A stretch of DNA of 5,293 nucleotides, taken from positions 1 to 5,293 of the forward strand of contig JAOZLI010000185.1 in assembly GCA_029934915.1 (NCBI GenBank). The letters run 5' to 3'. The notes beneath the pieces were generated by a model that was given only the letters and a program-made list of their open reading frames with translations, was not told the origin of the DNA and did not search any database. Made by a program: the position numbers and the translations under genes. How positions within the stretch are numbered: the stretch's first letter is position 1; the number at the start of each line of letters is the position of its first letter. Positions 1 through 5,293 of the stretch are shown here, in pieces. The DNA comes from Desulfocapsa sp. GTDB taxonomy: Bacteria; Desulfobacterota; Desulfobulbia; Desulfobulbales; Desulfocapsaceae.

Positions 1-518
1 CTGAAAAAATCTTCCGGGACGATGCCATGCTTGTTAAAATAGGCCATGGGAAATACATAGCCAGAGGAGGAATGTTTATTGGCAAAAGCAAAACTCTTGC
101 CTCGCAGATGCTTGACCTTGGTCATCCCGGAATTTTTATGGGCTATCAACCAACTGTAATAATAAGCCCTTTTTTTCCCACCCTTGGTGGTCTGGACCGT
201 GACCAGATACTTCAGCCCTGGATACTTTTGTTTTAACTCCACATAGAGTACGGCACCGAAAAAGCCAATATCCAGTTCCCCTTTTTCCACCTTGTCCGCC
301 AGTTCCTCGTAGCTCTCGGTGACAGTAAAGCTAATGGTTCTGTCCAGTTTTTCAGCAAGATGCTTGATAACAGGGGCAAAACCTCTAGTCATCTTATCCG
401 CATTATAATACGGTCCCACCCCTATGGATAAGGTTTCAGCCCCAAGCGCAACAGAAGCACCGAACAAAACAACTGCCAAAAAACTTCCGCATACAATCAA
501 TCTTCTTAGTCCACTCAT
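1..518 (-). CDS. PhnD-like phosphate/phosphite/phosphonate-type periplasmic substrate-binding protein, C-terminus cut by window edge
   Basis: The visible 172 codons are an open frame from ATG at 518 to the window edge. Residues 1-27 form a signal peptide: RR near the start, a hydrophobic core, and a likely cleavage after ALGA with the mature chain starting ETLSIGVGPYY. The rest follows the N-terminal lobe of the PhnD/type 2 periplasmic binding fold: FAPVIKHLAEKL (48-59), YEELADKVEKGELDIGFFG (70-88), and the anion-binding turn SSSGYVFP (150-157). Family members are about 290-300 residues, so roughly 60 percent is present. The start is supported by AGGAG eight bases upstream. Proteins of this family bind oxyanions or phosphonates for an ABC importer, but many orphan copies feed a sensor kinase instead. 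No permease or ATPase is visible, and the frame just upstream is a remnant of a hybrid kinase, so a sensing role is possible. The ligand cannot be told from this sequence. Confidence 0.88.
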   Translation of the reverse strand, partial: MSGLRRLIVCGSFLAVVLFGASVALGAETLSIGVGPYYNADKMTRGFAPVIKHLAEKLDRTISFTVTESYEELADKVEKGELDIGFFGAVLYVELKQKYPGLKYLVTVQTTKGGKKRAYYYSWLIAHKNSGMTKVKHLRGKSFAFANKHSSSGYVFPMAYFNKHGIVPEDFF

Positions 519-519
519 A

Positions 520-687
520 TCACGCACTCCTCTTATTTATAGAGCCAAACCCTGAGCACTTAGCCGGGGCAAAGACATTTCGCATATCATCATCAACGAT
601 GAGGACACGTTTCCCCTTAAAAACCGCATCATCTTCATGGACATTGCTGATCATACGTTGCTTTTGTTTAGGAAGTTTACAGATCAT
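520..687 (-). pseudogene. remnant of a hybrid histidine kinase (start of a receiver domain)
   Basis: A 55-codon frame runs from ATG at 687 to TGA at 522-520. Residues 5-40 carry a recognisable piece of a hybrid sensor kinase: a linker like LPKQKQRMISNVHEDDA, then FKGKRVLIVDDDMRNVFA. The latter is the first beta strand and acidic pocket of a receiver domain, in the form typical of large multi-receiver hybrid kinases. Similarity stops after NVFA. The phosphoacceptor aspartate, the remainder of the receiver and any kinase or ATPase core are missing, so it cannot signal. A shift of frame after NVFA reads LSAQGLAL and then a stop, which hints at a frameshift as well. Its ATG overlaps the TGA of the gene before it (ATGA), and its stop is one base from the ATG of the PhnD-like gene. 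It is probably a deletion scar that is still transcribed. Translation of the leftover peptide is possible but unproven. Confidence 0.7.
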
Positions 688-1010
688 CGCAACACAGGCA
701 CCGGTTCCATTGTGTCAGGGGTAATACGGGGCAGGCCATTTTTATTCCTGAGGACATTAAGTTTCAACAGAATAAAATAGCTTTTTTGCCGGGCATGGCG
801 GGGTTGCAGGGGGGCGAGGACGGGAACGGGATTTGACTTTTTGCTGGTCGTGATAGCGAAATGCTTTTTCAGCAGCTCCACTTCCTTTTCAATCTGCATC
901 GCCTGGCTATACACATGCGCATGCAACGGAGTCATTTCCACCAATACTGCCTGGCCAGCAGTAGGTAGGAACAGGAAGAGCAGAAAGAAGAGTGGGCACA
1001 ATTTTTTCAT
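684..1010 (-). CDS. small exported protein of unknown function, probably C-terminally truncated
   Basis: 108 residues. The start at 1010 is chosen over the upstream ATGs at 1049 and 1022 because GAGGTG lies four bases ahead of it and because the protein then begins with a proper signal peptide: MKKL, a Leu/Phe-rich core, and cleavage near AGQA (about residue 20). The mature part is about 88 residues, with a helical stretch HVYSQAMQIEKEVELLKKHF (about 32-51). A second stretch, QPRHARQKSYFILLKLNVLR, has a similar layout and is followed by NKNGLPRITP, so the protein may be built of two related units. No enzyme motif or cysteine pair is seen in the mature part, and I do not recognise a named family. 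It ends abruptly in PVPVLR where the kinase remnant begins, which suggests that the same deletion removed its original C-terminus. The partner, if any, would be periplasmic. Confidence 0.6.
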   Translation of the reverse strand: MKKLCPLFFLLFLFLPTAGQAVLVEMTPLHAHVYSQAMQIEKEVELLKKHFAITTSKKSNPVPVLAPLQPRHARQKSYFILLKLNVLRNKNGLPRITPDTMEPVPVLR

Positions 1011-1039
1011 AATACACCTCATAGTCGCTTGCTTAACAA

Positions 1040-1083
1040 ATTCTACCACATTAATCTTCTCACATTTTATTCACATATGTCAA
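1040..1083 (-). promoter_or_regulatory. candidate promoter of the exported-protein / PhnD-like cluster
   Basis: On the minus strand TGGTAGAAT (1048-1040) is a good extended -10 element, with TAGAAT five of six to consensus. It would start transcription about 20 bases ahead of the ATG at 1010. A perfect TTGACA lies at 1083-1078, but it is 32 bases from this -10, too far to form one ordinary sigma-70 promoter, and no good -10 sits at 16-18 bases from it. Three copies of ATGTG (plus-strand CACAT at 1072, 1061 and 1047) lie between and over these elements and may be binding sites. The call is by eye only. Confidence 0.35.
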
Positions 1084-1227
1084 AAAAAATCGAGTTCTGA
1101 ACGAGTAAGACTTGGAATATGTATCGACTGTGCAGGAAGAACCGCCCGAGAATCGAATATGCTGAGGTGTAAAACTATTTTACGAAAAAGATATACCCTT
1201 GTTTAGCTTTTACTCCAGGGTTGAAAT

Positions 1228-1258
1228 TGCCCCCCGGCATGGCATAAGCCGAGGGACA
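1228..1258 (-). terminator. hairpin downstream of bzaF, possible terminator or 3' stabiliser
   Basis: In minus-strand RNA an 11-base-pair stem (arms 1258-1248 and 1238-1228, two G-U pairs) closes a nine-base loop. It lies about 60 bases beyond the bzaF stop codon. The bases after it read ATTTCAACC, so the uridine tract is poor and termination may be weak or need Rho. The two wobble pairs are mismatches in plus-strand RNA, so the structure is made for the minus transcript. Confidence 0.42.
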
Positions 1259-1315
1259 GCAGGGCAGGAATTTTACTTGCTGATAGCCGAACTCAAATAT
1301 ACAAGTGAGCTAAAA

Positions 1316-2626
1316 CTATCCAAGTTTATCTCCCTTAATATCATCTGCAAACAAGGAAATCCCCCGTTCCATGGCGCAAAAATCTCCGCACATGGTACAT
1401 GTTTTTTCATTCCCCGGGCTTCTTGATTCCCGTACCTGTTTTGCTTTCTCAGGAAACATCAACAATTTAAAATGTTCTTCCCAGTTGGTATCCCGGCGGG
1501 AAATGGCCACTTTTTTCTCCTGCTCTCTTCGTTCAGGATATTTGGCAATATCGCCGATTCTTGCAGCCAGCCTGGTTGCTCGGATCCCTTCTCGCACATC
1601 ATCTTCGTTGGGAAGGGCAAGATGCTCGGCAGGGGTTATATAACAGATAAGGTCTGCGCCGTATCGTGCTGCATTGGCGGCTCCAATTGCTGATGTTATG
1701 TGATCATAACCAGCTCCTGAGTCCGCTGGAAGAGGACCAAGCACATAATATGGAGCACCTCCACTCATTCGCTTTTCGAGCATGATATTGCCTTCAATCT
1801 CATCAAGCGGTACATGGCCCGGCCCTTCAACCATCATCTGACAACCCATATCACGACCAAGTTCAGCAAGCTCACAGTTAATCACCATTTCCGCCACCTG
1901 TGCTCTATCGTGGCTATCGTGGATGGCTCCTGCCCGAATACCATTGCCAAGAGAAAGAACAGCGTCATATTTTTTCATAAGATTACAGACGCGGTCAAAT
2001 TCCTCATAGAGGGGATTTTCACAGTTATTATATTCCATCCAGGAGACCATAAATGTTCCACCCTTGGACACCAACCCGCCGTATCGATATCCCTGTTTAC
2101 GCAAACGCTCAATGGAGTATCTGTTAATTCCGCAGTGGATGGCCATAAAGGACATGCCATCATCCAATTGGCGCTCAATCAGTTCAAACAGGTATTCTTT
2201 ATCGAGTTTATTGGGATTCTTATATTTACGACTGGCCTCTGAGAATGCCTGATACAATGGGACATTCCCAACAGGCAGGGAGCAGTTTGCAAGAATTTCA
2301 CGCCGAACAACATCGAGATTGCCGCCTGTGGACAACTCCATCAAAGTATCGGCTTTTTCCTCTTCTGCCGCCTTTGCTTTACGTATTTCAAGATCTAAAT
2401 CTTTGATATCTGAGGATGTTCCAATCGATGCATTTACTTTAGTACGCAACCCATAGCCGATACCAACAGCTTTTTGCTGTTTACGATTAGGATTGGCCGG
2501 TATCACTATTCTTCCTTCTGCCACCCGTTCACATATCCAATCCGCAGCCAGCCCCTCTTCTGCAGCCACCTTTTGCATTTCATCCGTAATTATGGCCTTT
2601 CGTGCACGTTCAATCTGTGTTTTCAT
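1316..2626 (-). CDS. bzaF: ThiC-family radical SAM enzyme, probably BzaF (5-hydroxybenzimidazole synthase)
   Basis: 436 residues from ATG at 2626, preceded by GGAG eight bases upstream; an ATG nine codons earlier has no such site. It matches the short anaerobic ThiC-type proteins along its whole length. Seen features are GIGYGLRTKVNASIG (54-68), the core EGPGHVPLDE (267-276), YDHITSAIGAA (307-317) and TPAEHLALP (331-339). His271 and His335 sit at the 64-residue spacing of the metal-binding histidines known in ThiC. The C-terminal cluster motif is CTMCGDFC with Cys410, Cys413 and Cys417. ThiC turns aminoimidazole ribotide into the thiamine pyrimidine. The related BzaF turns the same substrate into 5-hydroxybenzimidazole, the lower-ligand base of cobamides, using SAM and a [4Fe-4S] cluster. 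I choose BzaF because the gene follows a cobalamin riboswitch, no TPP riboswitch is seen, and no thiamine genes are adjacent. An ordinary ThiC remains the alternative; family membership is near certain, the BzaF assignment about 75 percent. Confidence 0.78.
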   Translation of the reverse strand: MKTQIERARKAIITDEMQKVAAEEGLAADWICERVAEGRIVIPANPNRKQQKAVGIGYGLRTKVNASIGTSSDIKDLDLEIRKAKAAEEEKADTLMELSTGGNLDVVRREILANCSLPVGNVPLYQAFSEASRKYKNPNKLDKEYLFELIERQLDDGMSFMAIHCGINRYSIERLRKQGYRYGGLVSKGGTFMVSWMEYNNCENPLYEEFDRVCNLMKKYDAVLSLGNGIRAGAIHDSHDRAQVAEMVINCELAELGRDMGCQMMVEGPGHVPLDEIEGNIMLEKRMSGGAPYYVLGPLPADSGAGYDHITSAIGAANAARYGADLICYITPAEHLALPNEDDVREGIRATRLAARIGDIAKYPERREQEKKVAISRRDTNWEEHFKLLMFPEKAKQVRESRSPGNEKTCTMCGDFCAMERGISLFADDIKGDKLG

Positions 2627-2666
2627 TGCTAATTCTCCATCATTATGGCACAATTATCCAGGACAT

Positions 2667-2707
2667 AAAAAAAGTCCGTACTCCACCACAAAAGTGAAAT
2701 ACGGACT
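2667..2707 (-). terminator. intrinsic terminator of the cobalamin riboswitch expression platform
   Basis: In minus-strand RNA an eight-base-pair perfect stem AGTCCGTA / TACGGACT (2707-2700 with 2680-2673) encloses a 19-base loop and runs directly into a run of uridines (2673-2667). It lies between the aptamer and the bzaF ribosome site, about 40 bases before the start codon, so it can stop leader transcripts before the gene. A second GTCCG (2716-2712) just upstream could compete for the 3' arm and act as an anti-terminator. Inside the loop TCAC-TTTT-GTGG can form a small nested hairpin. Confidence 0.85.
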
Positions 2708-2732
2708 AGTTCGGACGACATGTTTCCTTATT

Positions 2733-2900
2733 TTTTTCCAGGCAGGTCTTCTGACTTACGAATCATCCTCCACTCTGGCCTTCCCATCGAATTCTCGACA
2801 GTGGCACTTCTTGAGTGTCGTCCTCGCTTACAGCGTTGGCCCAACGTTACGGAGTTTCACCGCGTTCCCTTTTCACTGCAAAATTGCAGCACCTGAAAAA
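2733..2900 (-). promoter_or_regulatory. cobalamin (B12) riboswitch aptamer upstream of bzaF
   Basis: Read on the minus strand, the region carries the conserved elements in order: GGTGCTGCA, then AAAAGGGAA, GGTGAAACTCCG, a GCTGTAAGCGAGGACGAC segment, GCCACTG, GATGGGAAGGC, AGGATGA, and finally the B12 box AGTCAGAAGACCTGCC (2756-2741). The P1 helix closes the fold: TTTTTCAGG (2900-2892) pairs with CCTGGAAAAA (2742-2733) with one bulged G. P5 is CACT/AGTG (2817-2814 with 2808-2805) with loop CAAGA. The RNA binds a cobalamin and, with the terminator that follows, should lower expression of bzaF when B12 is plentiful. The aptamer ends are set by P1 pairing and may shift by a few bases. Confidence 0.93.
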
Positions 2901-2930
2901 CTATTTAATTTGATCCTTCTTACCCTATGG

Positions 2931-2959
2931 ACCAGAGTCTGTAAAGGGTACCTTGTCAA
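2931..2959 (-). promoter_or_regulatory. candidate promoter for the riboswitch-bzaF transcript
   Basis: A perfect -35 TTGACA lies at 2959-2954 on the minus strand. At 17 bases the -10 is TCTGGT (2936-2931), only three of six to consensus. The position is right, since the transcript would start about 25 bases before P1 of the aptamer, but the -10 is weak. It sits only about 30 bases from the divergent uvrC start codon. Confidence 0.3.
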
Positions 2960-2987
2960 AAACAGCAATCAGAATTATCATAACAAC

Positions 2988-4811
2988 ATGTTTCCAGACA
3001 GCACCATACGCGATGTCCCCCACTCGCCAGGCATTTATCAGATGCTTGGTTCCAAATCCCAGGTTTTATATGTGGGCAAGGCCAAGGATCTTAAGAAACG
3101 GCTAACCTCCTACACCCGGTTTTCAGGATCAGATCATAACAAGACCACCGTTATGCTGTCCTATGTGGTAAAAGTCGATACTATCCTCACCGGCACAGAG
3201 AAAGAGGCCCTTATCCTTGAAGCCTCTCTTATCAAAAAACATAAACCAAAATACAACATCCTCCTTCGGGATGACAAGAATTACCCCTTCATTAAAGTAA
3301 CGGTTCAGGACAAATGGCCACGAGTACATATGACAAGGAGGCGGAGTAAAGATGGTGCCAAATATTTTGGTCCCTATTCCTCAAGTTCTGCCATGTGGGC
3401 TACCTTACGGCTCCTCGCCAATTTATTCCCCCTGCGTAAATGTAAAGGAAACAAGGTCAGACCGAGAAAACGGCCCTGTTTAAATCTGCAGATGGGCAAA
3501 TGCCTTGGCCCCTGTGTCGGTTCTGCAGACCCTGTCCTCTATCAGGATCAGGTCAAGAAAGTGATTATGGTGCTCGAAGGACGCAACAGATCACTTATTA
3601 AGGAACTGACTCTGGAAATGGAATCAACAGCCAAAAATCTCTTATTTGAACGGGCCGCAGAATTACGTGATCAGATCCAGGCTCTAGGCAAGACTCTTGA
3701 AAAACAGATCGTTGCTTCATCCAGCCTGAAAGATCAGGATATTTTTGGTTATTGCAGACAGGGAACATCCATTGGACTTACCATCCTCTTTGTACGAGAT
3801 GGCCTTATTACGGGCAGCCGCAGTTTTTTTCTGAACGACCCTTTAGAAACGGATGAAACTATTCTCACTCAGGCTTTAAGCCAGTTTTATGACGACAAGA
3901 TTCTACCTGCCAGTGAGATCCTGCTCCCCTTTGACATTGCTGATGCCCCACTTCTTGTTGAACGATTTACAGAACTTTCAGGCAGCTCGGTAAAACTACT
4001 ATGTCCCATGCGTGGAGATAAAGTCAAACTGCAGGAAATGGCAAATGCCAATGCCAGCCATATTTTTGATGAAAAAGAAAAGAAGGAACGTTCATGGCAG
4101 GGACTCTGCGCTTCCATGGAAAAACTCCTTCACCTCGAGCAGGTACCAAACCGTATAGAATGCCTTGATATATCCAACACCAGCGGCAAACAAGCCGTTG
4201 GTTCTCTGGTCTGTTACGAAAAGGGAGAACCTGCCACAACATCATTCAGACACTATAAAATCAAAACCGTTCCAGGCCCGGATGATTATGCCATGATGGA
4301 AGAAGTACTGCAGCGACGCCTCTCGCGTGGGATCGAAGAAGACAATTTACCAGATCTTTTTGTTGTTGACGGGGGACGTGGACAACTTGGTATTGCTCTG
4401 CGTGTGGCAGGTGAACTTGGTATTCGTGACGATCTTGACTGGATTGGGATAGCAAAAGAAAAAAAAGAAGAGGGGGAAAAACTCTATAAACCGGGCAGAA
4501 AAAACCCCATATTGTTAAAGGCTCACAACCCTGTCCTCCTCTATTTGATGCGCATTCGGGATGAATCCCACCGCTTTGGTGTTACGTTTCACCGTAAACT
4601 ACGCGGGAAGGCATCCATCGCTTCAAGTCTTGATCAGATCCCGGGAATCGGTCCAGACAGGAAGAAAAAGTTGCTCAAAACTCTAGGCAGTGTCAAACGT
4701 ATTAAAGAAGCTGATATCGATCAGTTATCCTCTGTGTCTGGCATTGGTAAAGACACGGCTTTTGCTATTTTCAAGCATTTTCACGCCGAAGGAGTAAAAA
4801 AGAACGATTAA
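2988..4811 (+). CDS. uvrC: excinuclease ABC subunit C (UvrC)
   Basis: 607 residues, a normal length. UvrC makes both incisions around a bulky DNA lesion after UvrA and UvrB have located it. The N-terminal GIY-YIG nuclease shows PGIY (14-17), YVGKAKDLKKRL (28-39, with Arg38) and Glu78 in EASLIKKHKPKYN; it cuts on the 3' side. Four cysteines (152, 164, 172, 176; the last two in GKCLGPC) match the family's iron-sulfur site. A UVR motif for contact with UvrB lies at about 203-238 (FERAAELRDQI). The C-terminal RNase H-like nuclease, which cuts on the 5' side, has its catalytic set Asp394 (ECLDIS), Asp461 (VVDGGRGQL) and His528 (DESHRFGV). A double helix-hairpin-helix DNA-binding region follows from about 548 (IPGIGPDRKKKLL, VSGIGKDTAFAI). 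The frame stays open far upstream, but that part is antisense to the riboswitch and bzaF, and 2988 is the only start that fits the family. No Shine-Dalgarno sequence is visible. Confidence 0.97.
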   Translation: MFPDSTIRDVPHSPGIYQMLGSKSQVLYVGKAKDLKKRLTSYTRFSGSDHNKTTVMLSYVVKVDTILTGTEKEALILEASLIKKHKPKYNILLRDDKNYPFIKVTVQDKWPRVHMTRRRSKDGAKYFGPYSSSSAMWATLRLLANLFPLRKCKGNKVRPRKRPCLNLQMGKCLGPCVGSADPVLYQDQVKKVIMVLEGRNRSLIKELTLEMESTAKNLLFERAAELRDQIQALGKTLEKQIVASSSLKDQDIFGYCRQGTSIGLTILFVRDGLITGSRSFFLNDPLETDETILTQALSQFYDDKILPASEILLPFDIADAPLLVERFTELSGSSVKLLCPMRGDKVKLQEMANANASHIFDEKEKKERSWQGLCASMEKLLHLEQVPNRIECLDISNTSGKQAVGSLVCYEKGEPATTSFRHYKIKTVPGPDDYAMMEEVLQRRLSRGIEEDNLPDLFVVDGGRGQLGIALRVAGELGIRDDLDWIGIAKEKKEEGEKLYKPGRKNPILLKAHNPVLLYLMRIRDESHRFGVTFHRKLRGKASIASSLDQIPGIGPDRKKKLLKTLGSVKRIKEADIDQLSSVSGIGKDTAFAIFKHFHAEGVKKND

Positions 4812-4818
4812 ATTCGTT
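4796..4818 (-). terminator. small terminator hairpin across the uvrC stop codon
   Basis: AACGA (4803-4807) and TCGTT (4814-4818) form a five-base-pair stem with a six-base loop that contains the uvrC TAA. In minus-strand RNA it is followed by C and six uridines (4801-4796), the layout of an intrinsic terminator for the converging 70-residue gene. In the plus direction it is followed by GCGTTATTTTCT, so it may also help to end uvrC. The stem is short, hence the moderate confidence. Confidence 0.42.
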
Positions 4819-4853
4819 GCGTTATTTTCTACCCCTTGTGAGTTAATTGGTTT

Positions 4854-5066
4854 TTACGAGACACGCCATTCATCAAATCTGGCCTGCATTTTTTCCTGGG
4901 CTTCTACTGCTGTTTCCCCGTACGCCTCACCCAAATCGAGTTTAAGCGATTTTGTCTCACCACCATCCAGAACCATTGAGGGTGAGTTCAGGACTGCGAA
5001 ATATTCGTAATTCCCAACAGATGGGACTAATTCTCGAACACGTATATCAAAATCAAAAATTTTCAT
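4854..5066 (-). CDS. small protein of unknown function, 70 residues
   Basis: The start at 5066 is preferred to an in-frame ATG six codons earlier because AAAGGAG lies about eight bases ahead of it. The protein is acidic and soluble, with no signal peptide, membrane segment or cysteine. It begins MKIFDFDIRVRELVPSVGNY with an alternating, beta-like pattern, continues through SPSMVLDGGETKSLKLDLGE, and ends in a helix ETAVEAQEKMQARFDEWRVS. The pattern suggests a small beta-sheet and C-terminal helix fold. I do not recognise a named family. A TATAAA at 5092-5087 could be a -10 box close to the gene, but no good -35 goes with it. The gene converges on uvrC with a gap of 42 bases and need not be related to it in function. 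Confidence 0.68.
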   Translation of the reverse strand: MKIFDFDIRVRELVPSVGNYEYFAVLNSPSMVLDGGETKSLKLDLGEAYGETAVEAQEKMQARFDEWRVS

Positions 5067-5200
5067 ATTTCTTTCTCCTTTCACATTTTATAACAATTAC
5101 ACACGATGATACTGCTTTATCCCGAAGAACAAGTACTACTATGATATAAAAAAAACAGAGAATGTATGAGCTGGAAGTGACAAAAAAAACCTACTATGGT

Positions 5201-5253
5201 AAAAAGAGTTGAGACACTGAAACCTAACTAAAACAAAAGGTTCTGAGTCTCAA
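5201..5253 (-). terminator. intrinsic terminator of a minus-strand gene lying beyond the right edge
   Basis: In minus-strand RNA TTGAGAC (5253-5247) pairs with GTCTCAA (5215-5209) and AACCT (5242-5238) with AGGTT (5225-5221). A partly paired internal loop lies between them and a 12-base apical loop closes the hairpin. The RNA then reads CTCTTTTT (5208-5201). A second, overlapping hairpin, AATCAAG/CTTGATT (5252-5258 with 5269-5275), shares the outer arm and could compete with it. The gene that it would end is not visible, though its last codons may lie in the final 30 bases of the window. Confidence 0.6.
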
Positions 5254-5293
5254 TCAAGCAAGAGACAACTTGATTTCATTGGAGCCGACAAGC

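Larger units (their letters stand above)
1011..1315. other. intergenic region between bzaF and the exported-protein gene
   Basis: About 305 bases without a supportable gene. It holds the 3' end of the bzaF transcript with a strong hairpin at 1228-1258, and the candidate promoter elements at 1040-1083 for the gene cluster to the left. The plus-strand frames that cross it lack ribosome sites and family-like sequence. I see nothing convincing in the middle part, about 1090-1220. Confidence 0.6.

Noticed and set aside
1011..1049. Longer N-terminus for the exported protein, from ATG 1049 or 1022.
   Set aside because: The extra residues place charged and polar sequence ahead of the signal peptide, and the only good ribosome site serves ATG 1010.
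841..1206. Plus-strand frame of 121 codons opposite the exported protein.
   Set aside because: Its sequence is cysteine-rich, of random look and without a ribosome site; the opposite strand has a signal peptide and Shine-Dalgarno site.
1814..2242. Plus-strand frame of 142 codons within bzaF.
   Set aside because: It is a shadow of a well-conserved coding sequence on the other strand.
2627..2653. Nine-codon N-terminal extension of the ThiC-family protein.
   Set aside because: The ATG at 2653 lacks a ribosome site, while the ATG at 2626 has GGAG at a suitable distance and gives the usual N-terminus.
2627..2960. A TPP (THI-box) riboswitch, the usual leader of thiC.
   Set aside because: The conserved elements, including the B12 box and GGGAA/GGTGAAACTCCG order, are those of the cobalamin class; no THI-box CTGAGA element was seen.
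2493..2987. Upstream extension of the uvrC reading frame by 165 codons.
   Set aside because: It is antisense to bzaF and the riboswitch, has no UvrC-like sequence, and the UvrC family starts at the residues after 2988.
5209..5275. The inverted repeats near the right edge as ends of an insertion sequence.
   Set aside because: The hairpin followed by a U tract on the minus strand is explained as a terminator; no transposase or target duplication is visible.

Overview
The window looks like chromosomal DNA from an anaerobic Desulfobacterota (deltaproteobacterial) organism, possibly of the Desulfobulbales type, with a G+C content judged by eye to be in the mid-forties. This is inferred from the short oxygen-sensitive ThiC/BzaF-type enzyme, the cobalamin control and the general style of the proteins. 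No taxonomic marker gene is present.

Left part, minus strand (1-1010). Three compact reading frames run right to left. First is a small exported protein of 108 residues (1010-684). Its TGA overlaps the ATG of a 55-codon remnant of a hybrid histidine kinase (687-520), which keeps only the start of a receiver domain. One base after the remnant's stop comes a PhnD-like periplasmic binding protein that runs off the left edge. The layout suggests a former sensor cassette (exported protein, hybrid kinase, phosphonate-type binding protein) in which a deletion removed nearly all of the kinase.

Centre, minus strand (1316-2960). A 436-residue ThiC-family radical enzyme lies behind a complete cobalamin riboswitch (about 2733-2900) and an intrinsic terminator (2667-2707). 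A thiamine enzyme would be expected to answer to TPP. A ThiC paralogue under B12 control fits BzaF, 5-hydroxybenzimidazole synthase, which makes the lower-ligand base of cobamides from the purine/thiamine intermediate aminoimidazole ribotide. The RNA would then shut off synthesis of a B12 building block when B12 is plentiful. This is the main point of interest in the window.

Right part. uvrC (2988-4811, plus strand) is complete and has every catalytic and cluster residue expected of the excision nuclease subunit UvrC. It is divergent from bzaF, and the two promoters must share the short region around 2900-2990. A 70-residue protein of unknown function (5066-4854, minus) converges on uvrC, with a small terminator hairpin lying across the uvrC stop codon. 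Near the right edge an intrinsic terminator (5201-5253, minus) probably ends a gene that starts outside the window.
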